This document shows positions 34,658-43,871 of a stretch of 64,000 bases of DNA, piece by piece (position 1 is the stretch's first letter; each line of letters begins with the position of its first letter). The stretch spans positions 124,001-188,000 of the forward strand of contig CAMVMG010000001.1 in assembly GCA_947168525.1 (NCBI GenBank). Direction: 5' to 3'. The position numbers and the translations under genes were made by a program. The notes under the pieces were generated by a model that did not search any database, was not told where the DNA came from, and worked only from the letters and a program-made list of their open reading frames with translations. The stretch is from an uncultured Bacteroidales bacterium. GTDB taxonomy: Bacteria > Bacteroidota > Bacteroidia > Bacteroidales > UBA932.

Positions 34658-36136
34658 TTAACGGGTTAAAGTTCTTGAAATGGCGGTGGCCCAGCCCTTC
34701 TTGACGGCTTGCATGTCTGCGCCGGAAGGGGAGAAGACGCGTTCTGCCTTCCACTGTTTTCGGATATCCTCCAGCGAATCCCAGTAGCCCACGGCCAGAC
34801 CGGCCAGGTAGCAGGCGCCCATGGCGGTGGTTTCGGTGACCTCCGGGCGGATGACCGGGGTGTCCAGGATGTCGGCCTGGAACTGCATCATCAGGTTGTT
34901 CCGGGAGGCGCCGCCGTCTACCTTGAGCTCCGTCAGGGATACACCGGCGTCTTTTTCCATGGCACCCACGATATCCATGGTCTGGAACGCGATGCCTTCC
35001 AGGGCGGCCCGGGCGATGTGGGCGGCGGTGGCGCCGCGGGTGATACCGCAAATCACGCCCTGCGCGTACTGGTCCCAGTACGGGGCGCCCATGCCGGTGA
35101 GGGCGGGTACGAAGTAAACGCCGCCGTTGTCCGGGACGCTGGCGGCCAGCGCTTCAATGTCGGCCGAGGAGCGGATGATGCCCAGGCCGTCCCGGAGCCA
35201 CTGGACCACGGAGCCGCCCACGAAGATGGAGCCTTCCAGGGCATAGTTCACCGTGTCGCCGATTTTCCAGGCGACGGTGGTGAGGAGGTTGTTCTTGGAC
35301 AGGATGGGTTTGTTTCCGGTATTCATGAGCAGGAAACAGCCGGTGCCGTAGGTGTTTTTCACGGAGCCGGGCTCCGTGCACATCTGGCCGAAGAGGGCGG
35401 CCTGCTGGTCTCCGGCGATGCCGGCGATGGGAACCTCGTGGGCGAAGATGGTGGTTTTGGTGTGGCCGTACACCTCTGAGGAGGAGCGCACGGACGGCAT
35501 CATGGAGGCGGGGATGTCGAGCAGCTCCAGCAGTTCCTGGTCCCACTGCAGGGTGTGGATGTTGAAGAGCATGGTGCGGGAGGCGTTGGAAACGTCGGTG
35601 ATGTGCACCTGCCCGCGGGTGAGCTGCCATACCAGCCAGCTGTCTACGGTTCCGAAGCGGAGTTTGCCCGCCCGGGCCTTTTCCCGGGCGCCTTCCACGT
35701 GGTCCAGGATCCATTTAATCTTGGTGCCGGAGAAATAGGCGTCGATGATGAGCCCGGTTTTTTCCCGGATCTTGTCCACCAGGCCGCGCTCCTTGAGGGA
35801 GTCGCAGAATTCGGACGTGCGGCGGTCCTGCCAGACAATGGCATTGTATACGGGCGTGCCTGTTTCCGCATCCCAGACGATGGTGGTTTCCCGCTGGTTG
35901 GTGATGCCGATGGCGGCGATTTCCTTTCCGCCGATGCCGATCTTGGAGATGGATTCCGCGATGACGGCGGCCTCGCTGGACCAGATTTCCATCGGGTCGT
36001 GCTCTACCCAGCCGGGTTTCGGGAAATACTGGGTGAATTCCATCTGGGCGGTGGAGCAGATGTGCCCTTCATGGTCGAAGACAATGGCGCGGGAAGAACT
36101 GGTTCCCTGATCCAATGCCAGAATGTATTTGCTCAT
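34658..36136 (-). CDS. glpK: Glycerol kinase
   Basis: Phosphorylates glycerol to glycerol-3-phosphate. The 492-residue length is normal for the FGGY family. Motifs include the N-terminal [26 protein letters not shown] (about 80), the FGGY-type signature [14 protein letters not shown] (about 135), and the C-terminal [20 protein letters not shown]. It is the first gene of an operon with glpF and sstT and is driven from a promoter facing that of the GNAT gene. Confidence 0.96.
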   Translation of the reverse strand: MSKYILALDQGTSSSRAIVFDHEGHICSTAQMEFTQYFPKPGWVEHDPMEIWSSEAAVIAESISKIGIGGKEIAAIGITNQRETTIVWDAETGTPVYNAIVWQDRRTSEFCDSLKERGLVDKIREKTGLIIDAYFSGTKIKWILDHVEGAREKARAGKLRFGTVDSWLVWQLTRGQVHITDVSNASRTMLFNIHTLQWDQELLELLDIPASMMPSVRSSSEVYGHTKTTIFAHEVPIAGIAGDQQAALFGQMCTEPGSVKNTYGTGCFLLMNTGNKPILSKNNLLTTVAWKIGDTVNYALEGSIFVGGSVVQWLRDGLGIIRSSADIEALAASVPDNGGVYFVPALTGMGAPYWDQYAQGVICGITRGATAAHIARAALEGIAFQTMDIVGAMEKDAGVSLTELKVDGGASRNNLMMQFQADILDTPVIRPEVTETTAMGACYLAGLAVGYWDSLEDIRKQWKAERVFSPSGADMQAVKKGWATAISRTLTR

Positions 36137-36177
36137 ATGCTAATTGGTTATGTTAGTCCACGTGTTTTTTTATCATA

Positions 36178-36205
36178 CAAATATAATCATTTATTGCTAC
36201 CTTTG
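36178..36205. promoter_or_regulatory. Divergent promoters of glpK and the GNAT gene
   Basis: TATATTTG on the minus strand (36178-36185) lies 41 bases before the glpK ATG. TACCTTTG on the plus strand (36198-36205) ends five bases before the GNAT ATG. The boxes are 12 bases apart, and the plus-strand transcript is probably leaderless. Confidence 0.75.
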
Positions 36206-36210
36206 CAAAA

Positions 36211-36720
36211 ATGGAAGTGCGCCCTGCATATCCCGGAGACGTACCGGCCATCATGCCCGTCATCGAGGCGGCCAAGGGGATCATGCGTGCCTCCGGCAAT
36301 GTGAACCAGTGGGTTAACGGATATCCGTCGACCGAAACTATCCGGGAAGACATTAGCCTGGGGAACGGATACGTCGTTGTGCACGAGGGGGAAATTGCCG
36401 GGTATTTCGCCTTCATCGCCTCTCCGGAGCCCACCTACGCCCGGATTTATGACGGTGCCTGGCTGGACGACGGGAAACCCTATCACGTGGTGCACCGCAT
36501 CGCCAGCGTGCCCCAGGTGCACGGTATCTTCCACGCCATCATGGAATTCTGTTTCTCCCGGGACCCCAACATCCGGATAGACACCCACCGGGACAACCGC
36601 ATCATGCAGCACAACATCCTCAAGCACGGTTTTTGCTACTGTGGCATTATCCTGCTTGCTTCGGGAGACGAGCGCCTGGCCTACCAGCGCCTTCCCGGCC
36701 AAACCAACCAAGAACCTTAG
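36211..36720 (+). CDS. GNAT-family N-acetyltransferase
   Basis: A 169-residue acetyl-CoA-dependent acetyltransferase. The start MEVRPAYPGDVPAIMPVI is the typical GNAT first strand and helix, which fixes the ATG. The central strands (YVVVHEGEIAGYFAF, about 50-64) and the CoA-site region (IASVPQVHGIFHAIMEFCF, about 92-110) follow. The substrate is unknown. The GH28 gene follows with its ATG one base after the stop. Confidence 0.85.
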   Translation: MEVRPAYPGDVPAIMPVIEAAKGIMRASGNVNQWVNGYPSTETIREDISLGNGYVVVHEGEIAGYFAFIASPEPTYARIYDGAWLDDGKPYHVVHRIASVPQVHGIFHAIMEFCFSRDPNIRIDTHRDNRIMQHNILKHGFCYCGIILLASGDERLAYQRLPGQTNQEP

Positions 36721-36721
36721 C

Positions 36722-38059
36722 ATGAAAAGAATCATCCTTCTTCTCCCCCTTCTCCTGCTGTCTTCCGCCCTGCTGGCCCAGACAGCCCCTGCCGCCGCAG
36801 TGATTCCGGACAGGCAGGTTTCCCTGTCAGACTTCGGGGGTGTCCCGGACGGCGTCACTTCCAATACGGAGAGTTTCCGCAAGGCCATATCGGCCCTGGA
36901 CAAACAGGGCGGCGGCCGCCTGCTTGTTCCGGAAGGCATATACCTCACCGGCCCCATCTCGCTGAAAAGCTGCATAGACCTGCATCTGGAGCGGGGCGCC
37001 GTGATCCTGTTCTCACCGGACAAGCGGGAATTCCTGGACGGGGAGAAAGTCAAGCCCGGCATCACCGCCTCCAAGCGGCACGACGTAAGCATCACCGGCG
37101 AGGGCATCATCGACGGGAACGGAGCCTGGTGGCGGGCCGTCAAGCGCAGCAAGGTGAGCGACACCGAATGGAGCGAATTCCGCCGGAAGGGCGGTACGGT
37201 AAGCCAGGACGGAAGCCTGTGGTATCCCTTCGGGCTCAAGCATTTCCCGGACATCGCGGAAAGCGCCGAGGCCCAGGAGCGGCTCCGGACGCACCTGATC
37301 CGCTTTACGGACTGCGAAAGGGTGAAAGTGGAGGGGGTGACCCTGCAGAATTCGCCCAAATTCCACCTGGTGCCCCAGCGCTGCAAGGATGTGACCATAG
37401 AAGGGGTTACCGTCCGCTGCCCCTGGAACGCTCAGAACGGGGACGGGATAGACCTGATGCAGTGTCAGAGGGTAGTTGTGCGCGGCTGCACCGTGGACGT
37501 GGGTGACGACGGCATCTGCCTCAAGGGCGGCGCCGGGGAATCGGCCCTCGCGGCGGGCCCCTGCAAGGATATCCTGATCGAGAACAATACGGTGTTCCAC
37601 GCCCACGGCGGCTTTGTGATCGGCTCGGAATTCTCCGGCGGCATGGAGAACATCGTGGTGCGGCACAACACGTTCTCCGGCACAGACACGGGGCTTCGCT
37701 TCAAGAGTGCGCCGGAGCGGGGCGGCGTTACCAAAAACATCGTCATTTCAGACATTTACATGACCGATATCAAGGACGAGGCCATTGTCTTCCAGACCGA
37801 CTACGCAGACCGTCCGGCCGGCTATGACACCAACCAGCCGGCCCGGTCGGAGCGTTTCGTGCCCGAGTTCCAGGATATCCGGATGAGCCGCATCGTGTGC
37901 CGGGGCTGCCAGACAGCCATCCGCGCCTCCGGAACGCTGAGAACCGTCCACGACATCTCCATCGAGGATGCCACCTTCTTCTACAATGAAACGGAAAGGG
38001 CCATCGACGACCCTGCCATGATCAGCCTGAAGGACGTCCGTTTTGTCACTTTCCCTTAG
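36722..38059 (+). CDS. Glycoside hydrolase family 28 (polygalacturonase-like)
   Basis: A 445-residue secreted enzyme with a signal peptide (MKRIILLLPLLLLSSALLAQ) and the right-handed beta-helix of GH28. Active-site motifs are in order: NAQNGDGID (the NTD-type motif), VGDDGICLKGG (the DD motif), HAHGGFVIGSE (the GHG-like motif), and GLRFKSAPERGG (the RIK-like motif). It probably hydrolyses galacturonan or a related uronide from plant pectin, which fits a gut or rumen habitat. It follows the GNAT gene with one-base spacing. Confidence 0.92.
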   Translation: MKRIILLLPLLLLSSALLAQTAPAAAVIPDRQVSLSDFGGVPDGVTSNTESFRKAISALDKQGGGRLLVPEGIYLTGPISLKSCIDLHLERGAVILFSPDKREFLDGEKVKPGITASKRHDVSITGEGIIDGNGAWWRAVKRSKVSDTEWSEFRRKGGTVSQDGSLWYPFGLKHFPDIAESAEAQERLRTHLIRFTDCERVKVEGVTLQNSPKFHLVPQRCKDVTIEGVTVRCPWNAQNGDGIDLMQCQRVVVRGCTVDVGDDGICLKGGAGESALAAGPCKDILIENNTVFHAHGGFVIGSEFSGGMENIVVRHNTFSGTDTGLRFKSAPERGGVTKNIVISDIYMTDIKDEAIVFQTDYADRPAGYDTNQPARSERFVPEFQDIRMSRIVCRGCQTAIRASGTLRTVHDISIEDATFFYNETERAIDDPAMISLKDVRFVTFP

Positions 38060-38089
38060 TTCCCGCTGGTAAAATCCCCCCGGAAGTGC

Positions 38090-38097
38090 TATCTTTG
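38090..38097 (+). promoter_or_regulatory. -7 box upstream of the AsmA-like gene
   Basis: TATCTTTG lies 11 bases before the ATG at 38109. A second ATG pair in another frame lies between them. Confidence 0.65.
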
Positions 38098-38108
38098 TAT
38101 GATGAACC

Positions 38109-41100
38109 ATGAACGCGTGGAAAGTCATACGGAATGTCGTGCTGGGGCTGGCGGGGCTGGTACTGGTGCTGCTGGTGGCGCTGCAGATCTTGCTTCGGCC
38201 CAGCGTCCTCACCGGTATCGTCAACGGGATTGCGGCGGATTTCGTAGAGGGAGATGTCTCCTTCCGGCAGGTTAAGGCCCATGTAATCAAAAGCTTCCCT
38301 TATCTCCACATAGAGGCGGACCAGCTTTCCGTCACCTATCCCCACGCGCGTCACGCCCGCTGGGAAGGGGTTCGCGGGGGGCGGAGCCCGGAGGCCGACA
38401 CGCTGGTTTCCCTGGATAAACTCATCCTGAGCATCAACTACCCGGACCTGATCCGCGGCACCTACAACATCCACCAGGCGGAACTCCGCCATCCCCGTAT
38501 CTTCGCCCACTGTTACGACTCCACGGCGGCCTCCTGGGATATCCTTCCCCTGGGAGAATCCGTCGGCGAAAGCAAGCCCCTGCCGCCCATCCGGCTGCAC
38601 CGGGTGCTCCTGACAGACCGCCCTCTCATCGTATATTCCAACCTGCCGGACACCCTGTTCGGCCAGTTTTCCATGCAGCGCCTGAGCCTGGACGGGGAGG
38701 TGCAGACCTGGGAACCGGAACGGATCCAGGCGCGCCTGGAACTGGATTCCCTCCGCATCAGGGGGCGGCTCCCGTCCGACACCCTGTCCCTGAACCTCTC
38801 ACGCCTCCGGGCAGCGGCACGGCATCGGCAGTTCTCCCTTGACGCAGACGCGGCGGTGGGCCTGCGCACCCGGAATTACGGCCGGCTCCAACTGCCTGTC
38901 ACCCTGAACGCCCAAGGGCATGTCCCCGCACGGAAAGACAGCCTGCTGGAAGTGGACCTGGAGTCGCTGGCACTGGGCCTGTCTTCCCTGAAACTGGAAG
39001 CGAAAGGGCACGTGACCCGGCTGAAAGAAGGTTGGGAGGTGGGCCTGGACGCCAGTTCCGGCAAGGCCCCGCTCGGGGAACTGATAGACACGTTCCGGGA
39101 CAATTTCCCGGTGCTCCGGAAATGGAAGACAGACGCCGTTCTGGATATAAACGCCCATGTAGAAGGTATTTACGGCGGAGGGAAGATTCCCTCCATCACG
39201 GCCAATGTCATGATCCCGGACGCCTTCCTGGACCATGAAAGCCTGGGCCGGAGCGGGCGTGTGAGCCTGGATGCCGTCCTGGAAACCGACGGGCAGAACC
39301 GTCTGGACGCCGACATTTCCCGCCTGCTCTTCGCTATCGCCGGAGCCAAAATCGACGCCAGCGGAGACGTCCGCGACATTCTGGGCGAAGACCCGCAGAT
39401 TGCCCTGGACGCCAAAATCCGCGCCCGGGTGGATTCCCTTACGCAAGTATTTACCCGGGAAAGGGGGATCGGCGGCAGCGGTGTCATCCAGGCGGGGCTG
39501 CACGGAAAAGTAAAGCTTTCCCAGCTGAACATGGTCTCAATCGGCCAGGCCGACATCGACTGCAGCCTGCGCTCCGACGGCTTTTCCCTGGAATCGCCGG
39601 GAGACAGCCTTTCCGGGCATATCCGCCGGCTGGACGCCCTGCTCCAGACCCGGGGCAATTCCATGGACCCTCATCTGGCTCCGGGAGCTCGGGTGCTCCT
39701 GCTCCGGGCCGATGCCGACACCCTGGACGTCCGCTACAAGGAAAACATTTATGTGCAGGGATCGGCCCTGAACCTGCAGCTGCAGAACGGGGCGGAGATT
39801 CTGGGCGGGAAAAGCGGACTCACCCCGCTGACGGGCCGGCTGCGTCTGCAGGAGCTGCAGCTCAGGGACTCGGACGGGCTCAGCGTGGGGCTGCAGCGGA
39901 ATGCGGAACGTTTCCGGATTATCCCTGCCGCCGGAGAAAAGTCTGCGCCCTGGCTGTCACTTGTCTCGGAGAGCGGTCTGGTGCATGTGAACAAGGGCCC
40001 CGATTCGTACATCCTGGATTCCCTGCACCTGGACCTCGCGGCATCGGAGCGTCTGCGGGAAAACCGTCCCGCCCAGCGGCGCGCCCGTGTGCTGGATTCC
40101 CTGCGCAAGGTATATCCGGAGGCCCCCCAGGACTCGCTGCTCGCCCTTGCCCGCGCTTCCCGCAGCCGGCCGTCACGGGGGCAGAACGATATCTCGTTGG
40201 CCGACATCTCCATCAGCCTGTCCCGCAGCCTTACCCAGTACTGGCGGGACTGGGACTTCAACGGCAACGTGGAACTGGGAGAAGGCCTGCTGATGATGCC
40301 CTCCTTCCCGCTGCTCACGTCGGTACAGGACCTGAAAGGCTCCCTGGACAATGACAAGCTGGACTTGAAAGCGGTCACCCTGCGCTCCGGCGTGTCGGAC
40401 ATATCGGCCAGCGCCACGCTCAGCGGTCTCAGAAGGGCGGTGCTGGGCCGTGGCCGACGGGCTCCGCTCAAGCTCAAGGCCCAGGTGGAGTCGGATTATA
40501 TAGACGCCAACGAACTCATGCGGGCCTACGCCTTCCATACCACCTACAAGCCGGAGGGAGAAGAGACCGCCGTCTCGTACGAGGCCCTGGATACCGTCCG
40601 GCAACCTTCGAAGGTGCTGCTTCTGCCCTCCAACCTGGACCTGGAATTCTCCCTGGAAGGAAGCGGCATCAAGTACGACAGCCTGCTGGTGAACTGGCTG
40701 GCGGCCGACGTAGCCATGCGGCAGAGAACTCTGCAGATTACCAATACCGTAGCCTCTTCCAACATGGGGGACATCTATTTCGAAGGCTTTTATTCCACCC
40801 GCTCCCGGGAAGACATCAAAGCCGGGTTCGACCTGAACCTGGTGGACATCACCGCGGAGAAAGTGATCACGCTGTTCCCGGCGGTGGATACCATCATGCC
40901 CATGCTCACCACTTTCGCCGGCGACCTGGACTGCGAACTGGCCGCCACCTCGGAGATCGACACCCTGATGAATCTGGTGCTGCCCTCGGTGGACGGCATT
41001 CTCAAGATTTCCGGCAAGGACCTTTCCCTCAAAGAGAGCGAAGAGTTCACCAAGATTGCCCGGATGCTCATGTTCCGGAACCAGGAAGAGGCCCGGGTGG

Positions 41101-41648
41101 ACAATATGGCCGTAACGGGCATGGTCAGGGACAATACGCTGGAAGTGTTCCCCTTCGTCCTGGATGTGGACCGGTACCTGTTTGCCGCCAGCGGCATCCA
41201 GCACCTGGACAAGGGGTTCGACTACCATATCTCCGTGATCCGCTCGCCGCTGCTGGTCCGGTTCGGCCTGAATGCCTGGGGAGACAGCTTTGACCAGGTG
41301 CACTACGGGATCGGCCGCGCTCGGTACAAGAATGCCAATGTGCCGGTGTTCACCAAACAACTGGATACCGTCCAGTATTCGCTAGTGGCCGCCATCCACA
41401 ATGTGTTCGAGCTGGGCGTGGAGAAAGCCATTTCCGAGAACAACACCCGGCAGTATCTCCAGAGTCAGGCGGATGAAATCCCTCAGTTGGAAGCGGTTCC
41501 GGCGCAGGATTCCCTGCAGCGGATGGCCGCCCTGTACGAAGACGTAATCAAGCGGGTCAGCTCCCGCCGGGAAGCCTTGAAAGAAGAACTGGTCAAGCTG
41601 GAAGAGGAGCTTGCCGTCAAGAATAAAGAAGATGATGATGAACAGTGA
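38109..41648 (+). CDS. AsmA-family envelope protein, very large
   Basis: An 1179-residue protein with one N-terminal membrane helix (about 7-27) and a very long periplasmic body of repeated beta-strand segments, ending in an acidic/basic coiled tail (EEELAVKNKEDDDEQ). It fits the AsmA/TamB-like superfamily that bridges the envelope and helps lipid or protein transport to the outer membrane. The AsmA-C-type segment is around residues 850-1080 (VDITAEKVITLFPAVDTIMP). It overlaps the start of prmA by 17 bases. Confidence 0.82.
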   Translation: MNAWKVIRNVVLGLAGLVLVLLVALQILLRPSVLTGIVNGIAADFVEGDVSFRQVKAHVIKSFPYLHIEADQLSVTYPHARHARWEGVRGGRSPEADTLVSLDKLILSINYPDLIRGTYNIHQAELRHPRIFAHCYDSTAASWDILPLGESVGESKPLPPIRLHRVLLTDRPLIVYSNLPDTLFGQFSMQRLSLDGEVQTWEPERIQARLELDSLRIRGRLPSDTLSLNLSRLRAAARHRQFSLDADAAVGLRTRNYGRLQLPVTLNAQGHVPARKDSLLEVDLESLALGLSSLKLEAKGHVTRLKEGWEVGLDASSGKAPLGELIDTFRDNFPVLRKWKTDAVLDINAHVEGIYGGGKIPSITANVMIPDAFLDHESLGRSGRVSLDAVLETDGQNRLDADISRLLFAIAGAKIDASGDVRDILGEDPQIALDAKIRARVDSLTQVFTRERGIGGSGVIQAGLHGKVKLSQLNMVSIGQADIDCSLRSDGFSLESPGDSLSGHIRRLDALLQTRGNSMDPHLAPGARVLLLRADADTLDVRYKENIYVQGSALNLQLQNGAEILGGKSGLTPLTGRLRLQELQLRDSDGLSVGLQRNAERFRIIPAAGEKSAPWLSLVSESGLVHVNKGPDSYILDSLHLDLAASERLRENRPAQRRARVLDSLRKVYPEAPQDSLLALARASRSRPSRGQNDISLADISISLSRSLTQYWRDWDFNGNVELGEGLLMMPSFPLLTSVQDLKGSLDNDKLDLKAVTLRSGVSDISASATLSGLRRAVLGRGRRAPLKLKAQVESDYIDANELMRAYAFHTTYKPEGEETAVSYEALDTVRQPSKVLLLPSNLDLEFSLEGSGIKYDSLLVNWLAADVAMRQRTLQITNTVASSNMGDIYFEGFYSTRSREDIKAGFDLNLVDITAEKVITLFPAVDTIMPMLTTFAGDLDCELAATSEIDTLMNLVLPSVDGILKISGKDLSLKESEEFTKIARMLMFRNQEEARVDNMAVTGMVRDNTLEVFPFVLDVDRYLFAASGIQHLDKGFDYHISVIRSPLLVRFGLNAWGDSFDQVHYGIGRARYKNANVPVFTKQLDTVQYSLVAAIHNVFELGVEKAISENNTRQYLQSQADEIPQLEAVPAQDSLQRMAALYEDVIKRVSSRREALKEELVKLEEELAVKNKEDDDEQ

Positions 41649-42486
41649 ACAGTATGTAGAGGTGAGCATCCGCCTGGAGCCTTTCTCGGAAGAGATGGCG
41701 GAAATCCTTACCGCAGAGCTCTCGGACCTTCCGTACGACTCTTTCGTGACGGAGGCTCCTTTCCTGAAGGCGTACATCCAGAAAGACCTGTACAAGAGCG
41801 GGGACCTGAAAGTGGTGCTGAGCGGCTATCCCGCCGCCGCGTCGTTCCAAGCCGTCCTGGTGCAGGGGCAAAACTGGAACAAGGCGTGGGAAGAGCGTTT
41901 CCAGCCCATCGTCGTAGATGGTAAGGTGACCATCAAGGCTCCCTTCAATGCCGATGTTCCCCGCACGCGGTTCAACATCTGGATAGACCCGAAAATGGCT
42001 TTTGGCACCGGGTACCACCAGACTACTTATATGATGATGCAGCGGATGCTGGGACTGGAGCCGCTGATCAAGGGCCGATCCGTCGTGGATATGGGGTGCG
42101 GTACCGCCATCCTGGCCATCCTGGCCGCCAAGATGGGCGCCCGCAAGGTGTTCGCCGTGGATATCGACGCGGTGGCCGCCCGGTCGGCCTGGGGCAATGC
42201 CCGCTGGAACCGGGTGGGGACCCGCATCGAAACCGCGTGCGGAGACGCCTCGCTCCTGCAGATGGGCACTTATGACGTCCTGCTGGCCAACATCCACCGC
42301 AATATCATCCTGGAAGATATGCCCACCTATGTCCGCTCGCTCAGGCGCGGCGGCCATCTCCTTCTGAGCGGCTTCTACGCAGACGATGTCCCCTCCATCC
42401 GGGACGCCGCCCAGGCGCAGGGCCTGTCCCTTGTCGGCGAGACCCTTCGCGAGGGCTGGGCCTGTGTGGAATTTGCCAAAAAATAG
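41632..42486 (+). CDS. prmA: Ribosomal protein L11 methyltransferase
   Basis: Methylates lysines of ribosomal protein L11. The 284-residue product has an N-terminal domain (about 1-115) and a class I methyltransferase core with VVDMGCGTAILAILAAKMGA (motif I, about 150-169) and DVLLANIHRNIILE (motif IV; the usual NPP-like site is NIH here, as in PrmA). Three ATGs in a row (41632, 41635, 41638) precede NSEQYVEV; any could be the start. It overlaps the AsmA-like gene and ends 24 bases before tRNA-Leu. Confidence 0.92.
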   Translation: MMMNSEQYVEVSIRLEPFSEEMAEILTAELSDLPYDSFVTEAPFLKAYIQKDLYKSGDLKVVLSGYPAAASFQAVLVQGQNWNKAWEERFQPIVVDGKVTIKAPFNADVPRTRFNIWIDPKMAFGTGYHQTTYMMMQRMLGLEPLIKGRSVVDMGCGTAILAILAAKMGARKVFAVDIDAVAARSAWGNARWNRVGTRIETACGDASLLQMGTYDVLLANIHRNIILEDMPTYVRSLRRGGHLLLSGFYADDVPSIRDAAQAQGLSLVGETLREGWACVEFAKK

Positions 42487-42487
42487 C

Positions 42488-42495
42488 TATATTTG
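42488..42495 (+). promoter_or_regulatory. Promoter -7 box of tRNA-Leu
   Basis: TATATTTG lies 14 bases before the tRNA 5' end and two bases after the prmA stop. Confidence 0.75.
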
Positions 42496-42509
42496 CAAGC
42501 CTTAGCACT

Positions 42510-42591
42510 GCGGGTGTGTTGGAATTGGTAGACAACCCAGACTTAGGATCTGGTGCCTTACGGCGTATGGGTTCGAGTCCCTTCACCCGCA
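42510..42591 (+). tRNA. tRNA-Leu (anticodon UAG)
   Basis: The acceptor stem GCGGGTG/CACCCGC closes the molecule. The anticodon arm is CCAGA-CTTAGGA-TCTGG, giving anticodon UAG, which reads CUN leucine codons. The variable arm is long (about 42552-42567) as expected for a class II tRNA, and the T-arm has GGTTCGAGTCC. CCA is not encoded. The last 16 bases of the locus are the left attachment site of an 11-kb island. Confidence 0.95.
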
Positions 42592-42592
42592 C
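42577..42592 (+). repeat. attL: 3' end of tRNA-Leu
   Basis: GTCCCTTCACCCGCAC, the 3' end of the tRNA gene, recurs exactly at 53596-53611. This is the usual footprint of tyrosine-recombinase integration at a tRNA gene. Confidence 0.8.
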
Positions 42593-42618
42593 AAAAGAGA
42601 GCCATTTAGCTCTCTTTT
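42593..42618 (+). terminator. Terminator after tRNA-Leu
   Basis: A 10-bp stem AAAAGAGAGC/GCTCTCTTTT with a 6-base loop, directly after the tRNA. Confidence 0.85.
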
Positions 42619-42849
42619 ATGCTTTATTTCGTTTCACTTTACTGGGGGACTAATCCCCCAGACCCCCTGCGTCGCTACGCTCCGAAGTCCTTCGAGGCAG
42701 ACATGGCCGGCTTTTTCGTGCGGGCGAAGGGACGCCACTTCGTTTGATCCCCCGCTGCTTCGCAGCCGCCCCCAGGGGCATTGAAGGGGCTGCGCCCCCT
42801 CAAACTCCCCCTTGTCGGCCTTCGGCCTCCGAAGTCTGCCAGAGCCGGG

Positions 42850-42982
42850 CTCTTCTTGTTAACAATACCTTCAAATAACAATTAATAGCCTCGAGTTGCG
42901 GTCTGTGACTTCTGAGCCAGCGTTTTTGGCCATTTTTGCGGGTACCGGTGTCGGGCGTGACTTCTGCGCCGTCACTTTTGGC
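42850..42982. repeat. 133-bp direct repeat, left copy
   Basis: Identical to 53620-53752, exactly 10,770 bases away; with one mismatch the match extends left to 42842. It contains the first one and a half 52-bp units. Homologous recombination between the copies would remove most of the island. Confidence 0.85.
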
Positions 42983-43126
42983 CATTTTTGAGGGTACCGG
43001 TGTCGGGCGTGACTTCTGCGCCGTCACTTTTGGCCATTTTTGAGGGTACCGGTGTCGGGCGTGACTTCTGCGCCTTCACTTTTGGCTGTTTTTGCAGGCG
43101 CAGGTGTCGGGCGTGACTTCTGCGCT
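42905..43126. repeat. 52-bp tandem repeats, island left array
   Basis: GTGACTTCTG recurs at 42905, 42957, 43009, 43061 and 43113, exactly 52 bases apart each time; the last unit is partial. A unit holds CTTTTGGCCATTTTTG (two T-tracts ten bases apart around GGCC) and GGTACCGGTGTCGGGC. The period is not a multiple of three, so it is not a coding repeat. Confidence 0.9.
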
Positions 43127-43199
43127 AACGGTTGACCTTCGGCACCCCAGGTATCATTTCCTTGAGAGGGTTTCGTCCGTGATGTATTGTGTCATTCGG

Positions 43200-43670
43200 T
43201 TATTTCTGGTTTAATATGAGGACTGCTTTTTCTACATCAGCTTCGGTTAATCCGTACTCATCGTTTATCGGCACAAAATGAGACCACTGCGTTGGCAGCA
43301 TGTCTCTGTCGTCATCCAAAATGACGTAATTGTCGCAGGAATGAACTTTCAGGTATGCCGCGATTTCCTCTCCTCGAGTTGCAGGACGGTCAATATCACC
43401 GTCAATGACGGAGAACAGGATGGGAGTAACGCCAACAATCTTGTCGGTGAAAAGGAAGGGATGCCCACCAACGCTTGGATTGTCCGGATCAGTCATAAAT
43501 TCAACTGTGCCGGGCACATCCTGAGCACGCCAAGATGATGAAATAACTATGCTGGCGCCTGTTTTCTCCAGAAGAGTACCCAGATGCGCCATCAGTTCCG
43601 GATCAAGCTGATAGCGGGATTTGTAGGTGTCCAGTACACCGTCTATGTCAAGGAAAACAAGTTTAGTCAT
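43200..43670 (-). CDS. HAD-superfamily phosphatase, RNA-repair-associated type
   Basis: A 156-residue HAD protein. The catalytic motif FLDIDGVLD puts the Asp pair at residues 8 and 10; motif II is ISSSW (about 46), and the acidic motif IV is ILDDDRD (about 117). It resembles the HAD domains found with Swiss-army-knife RNA repair proteins, which process nucleic-acid ends. Its start overlaps the stop of the 68-residue gene by eight bases, so it is the last gene of the leftward island operon. Its substrate is unknown; a 5'- or 3'-phosphate is a reasonable guess. Confidence 0.75.
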   Translation of the reverse strand: MTKLVFLDIDGVLDTYKSRYQLDPELMAHLGTLLEKTGASIVISSSWRAQDVPGTVEFMTDPDNPSVGGHPFLFTDKIVGVTPILFSVIDGDIDRPATRGEEIAAYLKVHSCDNYVILDDDRDMLPTQWSHFVPINDEYGLTEADVEKAVLILNQK

Positions 43671-43869
43671 TTTCTCTCAAGTAATCTTCGATTAGCAATC
43701 TGGGAATCGACAGCTCAAACTTGGCATTGACATCTTCCTCAATGATGTCCACTATCTTGCCGAATTCTTTCTCCGCATCGGAAATGCCGTACTCGGCCGG
43801 ACTTTCGCAGATGTCCTGGTAATCCTGCTTAATCCAGGATTTCATACCGGCAGTAAGCTTGTCTGTCAT
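43663..43869 (-). CDS. Small unknown protein of the beta-CASP operon
   Basis: A 68-residue acidic, mostly helical protein (MTDKLTAGMKSWIKQDYQD) with no recognised motif. It lies two bases after the beta-CASP gene stop and overlaps the HAD gene by eight bases. Tight packing supports a real, co-translated gene. It could be a partner or inhibitor of one of the nucleases, but this is only inference. Confidence 0.6.
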   Translation of the reverse strand: MTDKLTAGMKSWIKQDYQDICESPAEYGISDAEKEFGKIVDIIEEDVNAKFELSIPRLLIEDYLREND

Positions 43870-43871
43870 TG

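Larger units (their letters stand above)
42619..43199. other. Gene-free left end of the island
   Basis: 581 bases with no convincing gene. The first part (42640-42840) is a GC-rich stretch with small palindromes, for example GGGGGACTAATCCCCC near 42642. From 42850 it carries the 133-bp direct repeat shared with 53620-53752 and then the 52-bp tandem units. Confidence 0.7.

Noticed and set aside
42675-43027. Small minus-strand genes in the island's left end
   Set aside because: The reading frames are made of the 52-bp repeat and GC-rich filler; a 52-base period breaks any coding frame, and similar frames recur at the right array.
42905-43126. CRISPR array
   Set aside because: The 52-bp units are contiguous, with no unique spacers between them, and no cas gene is present.
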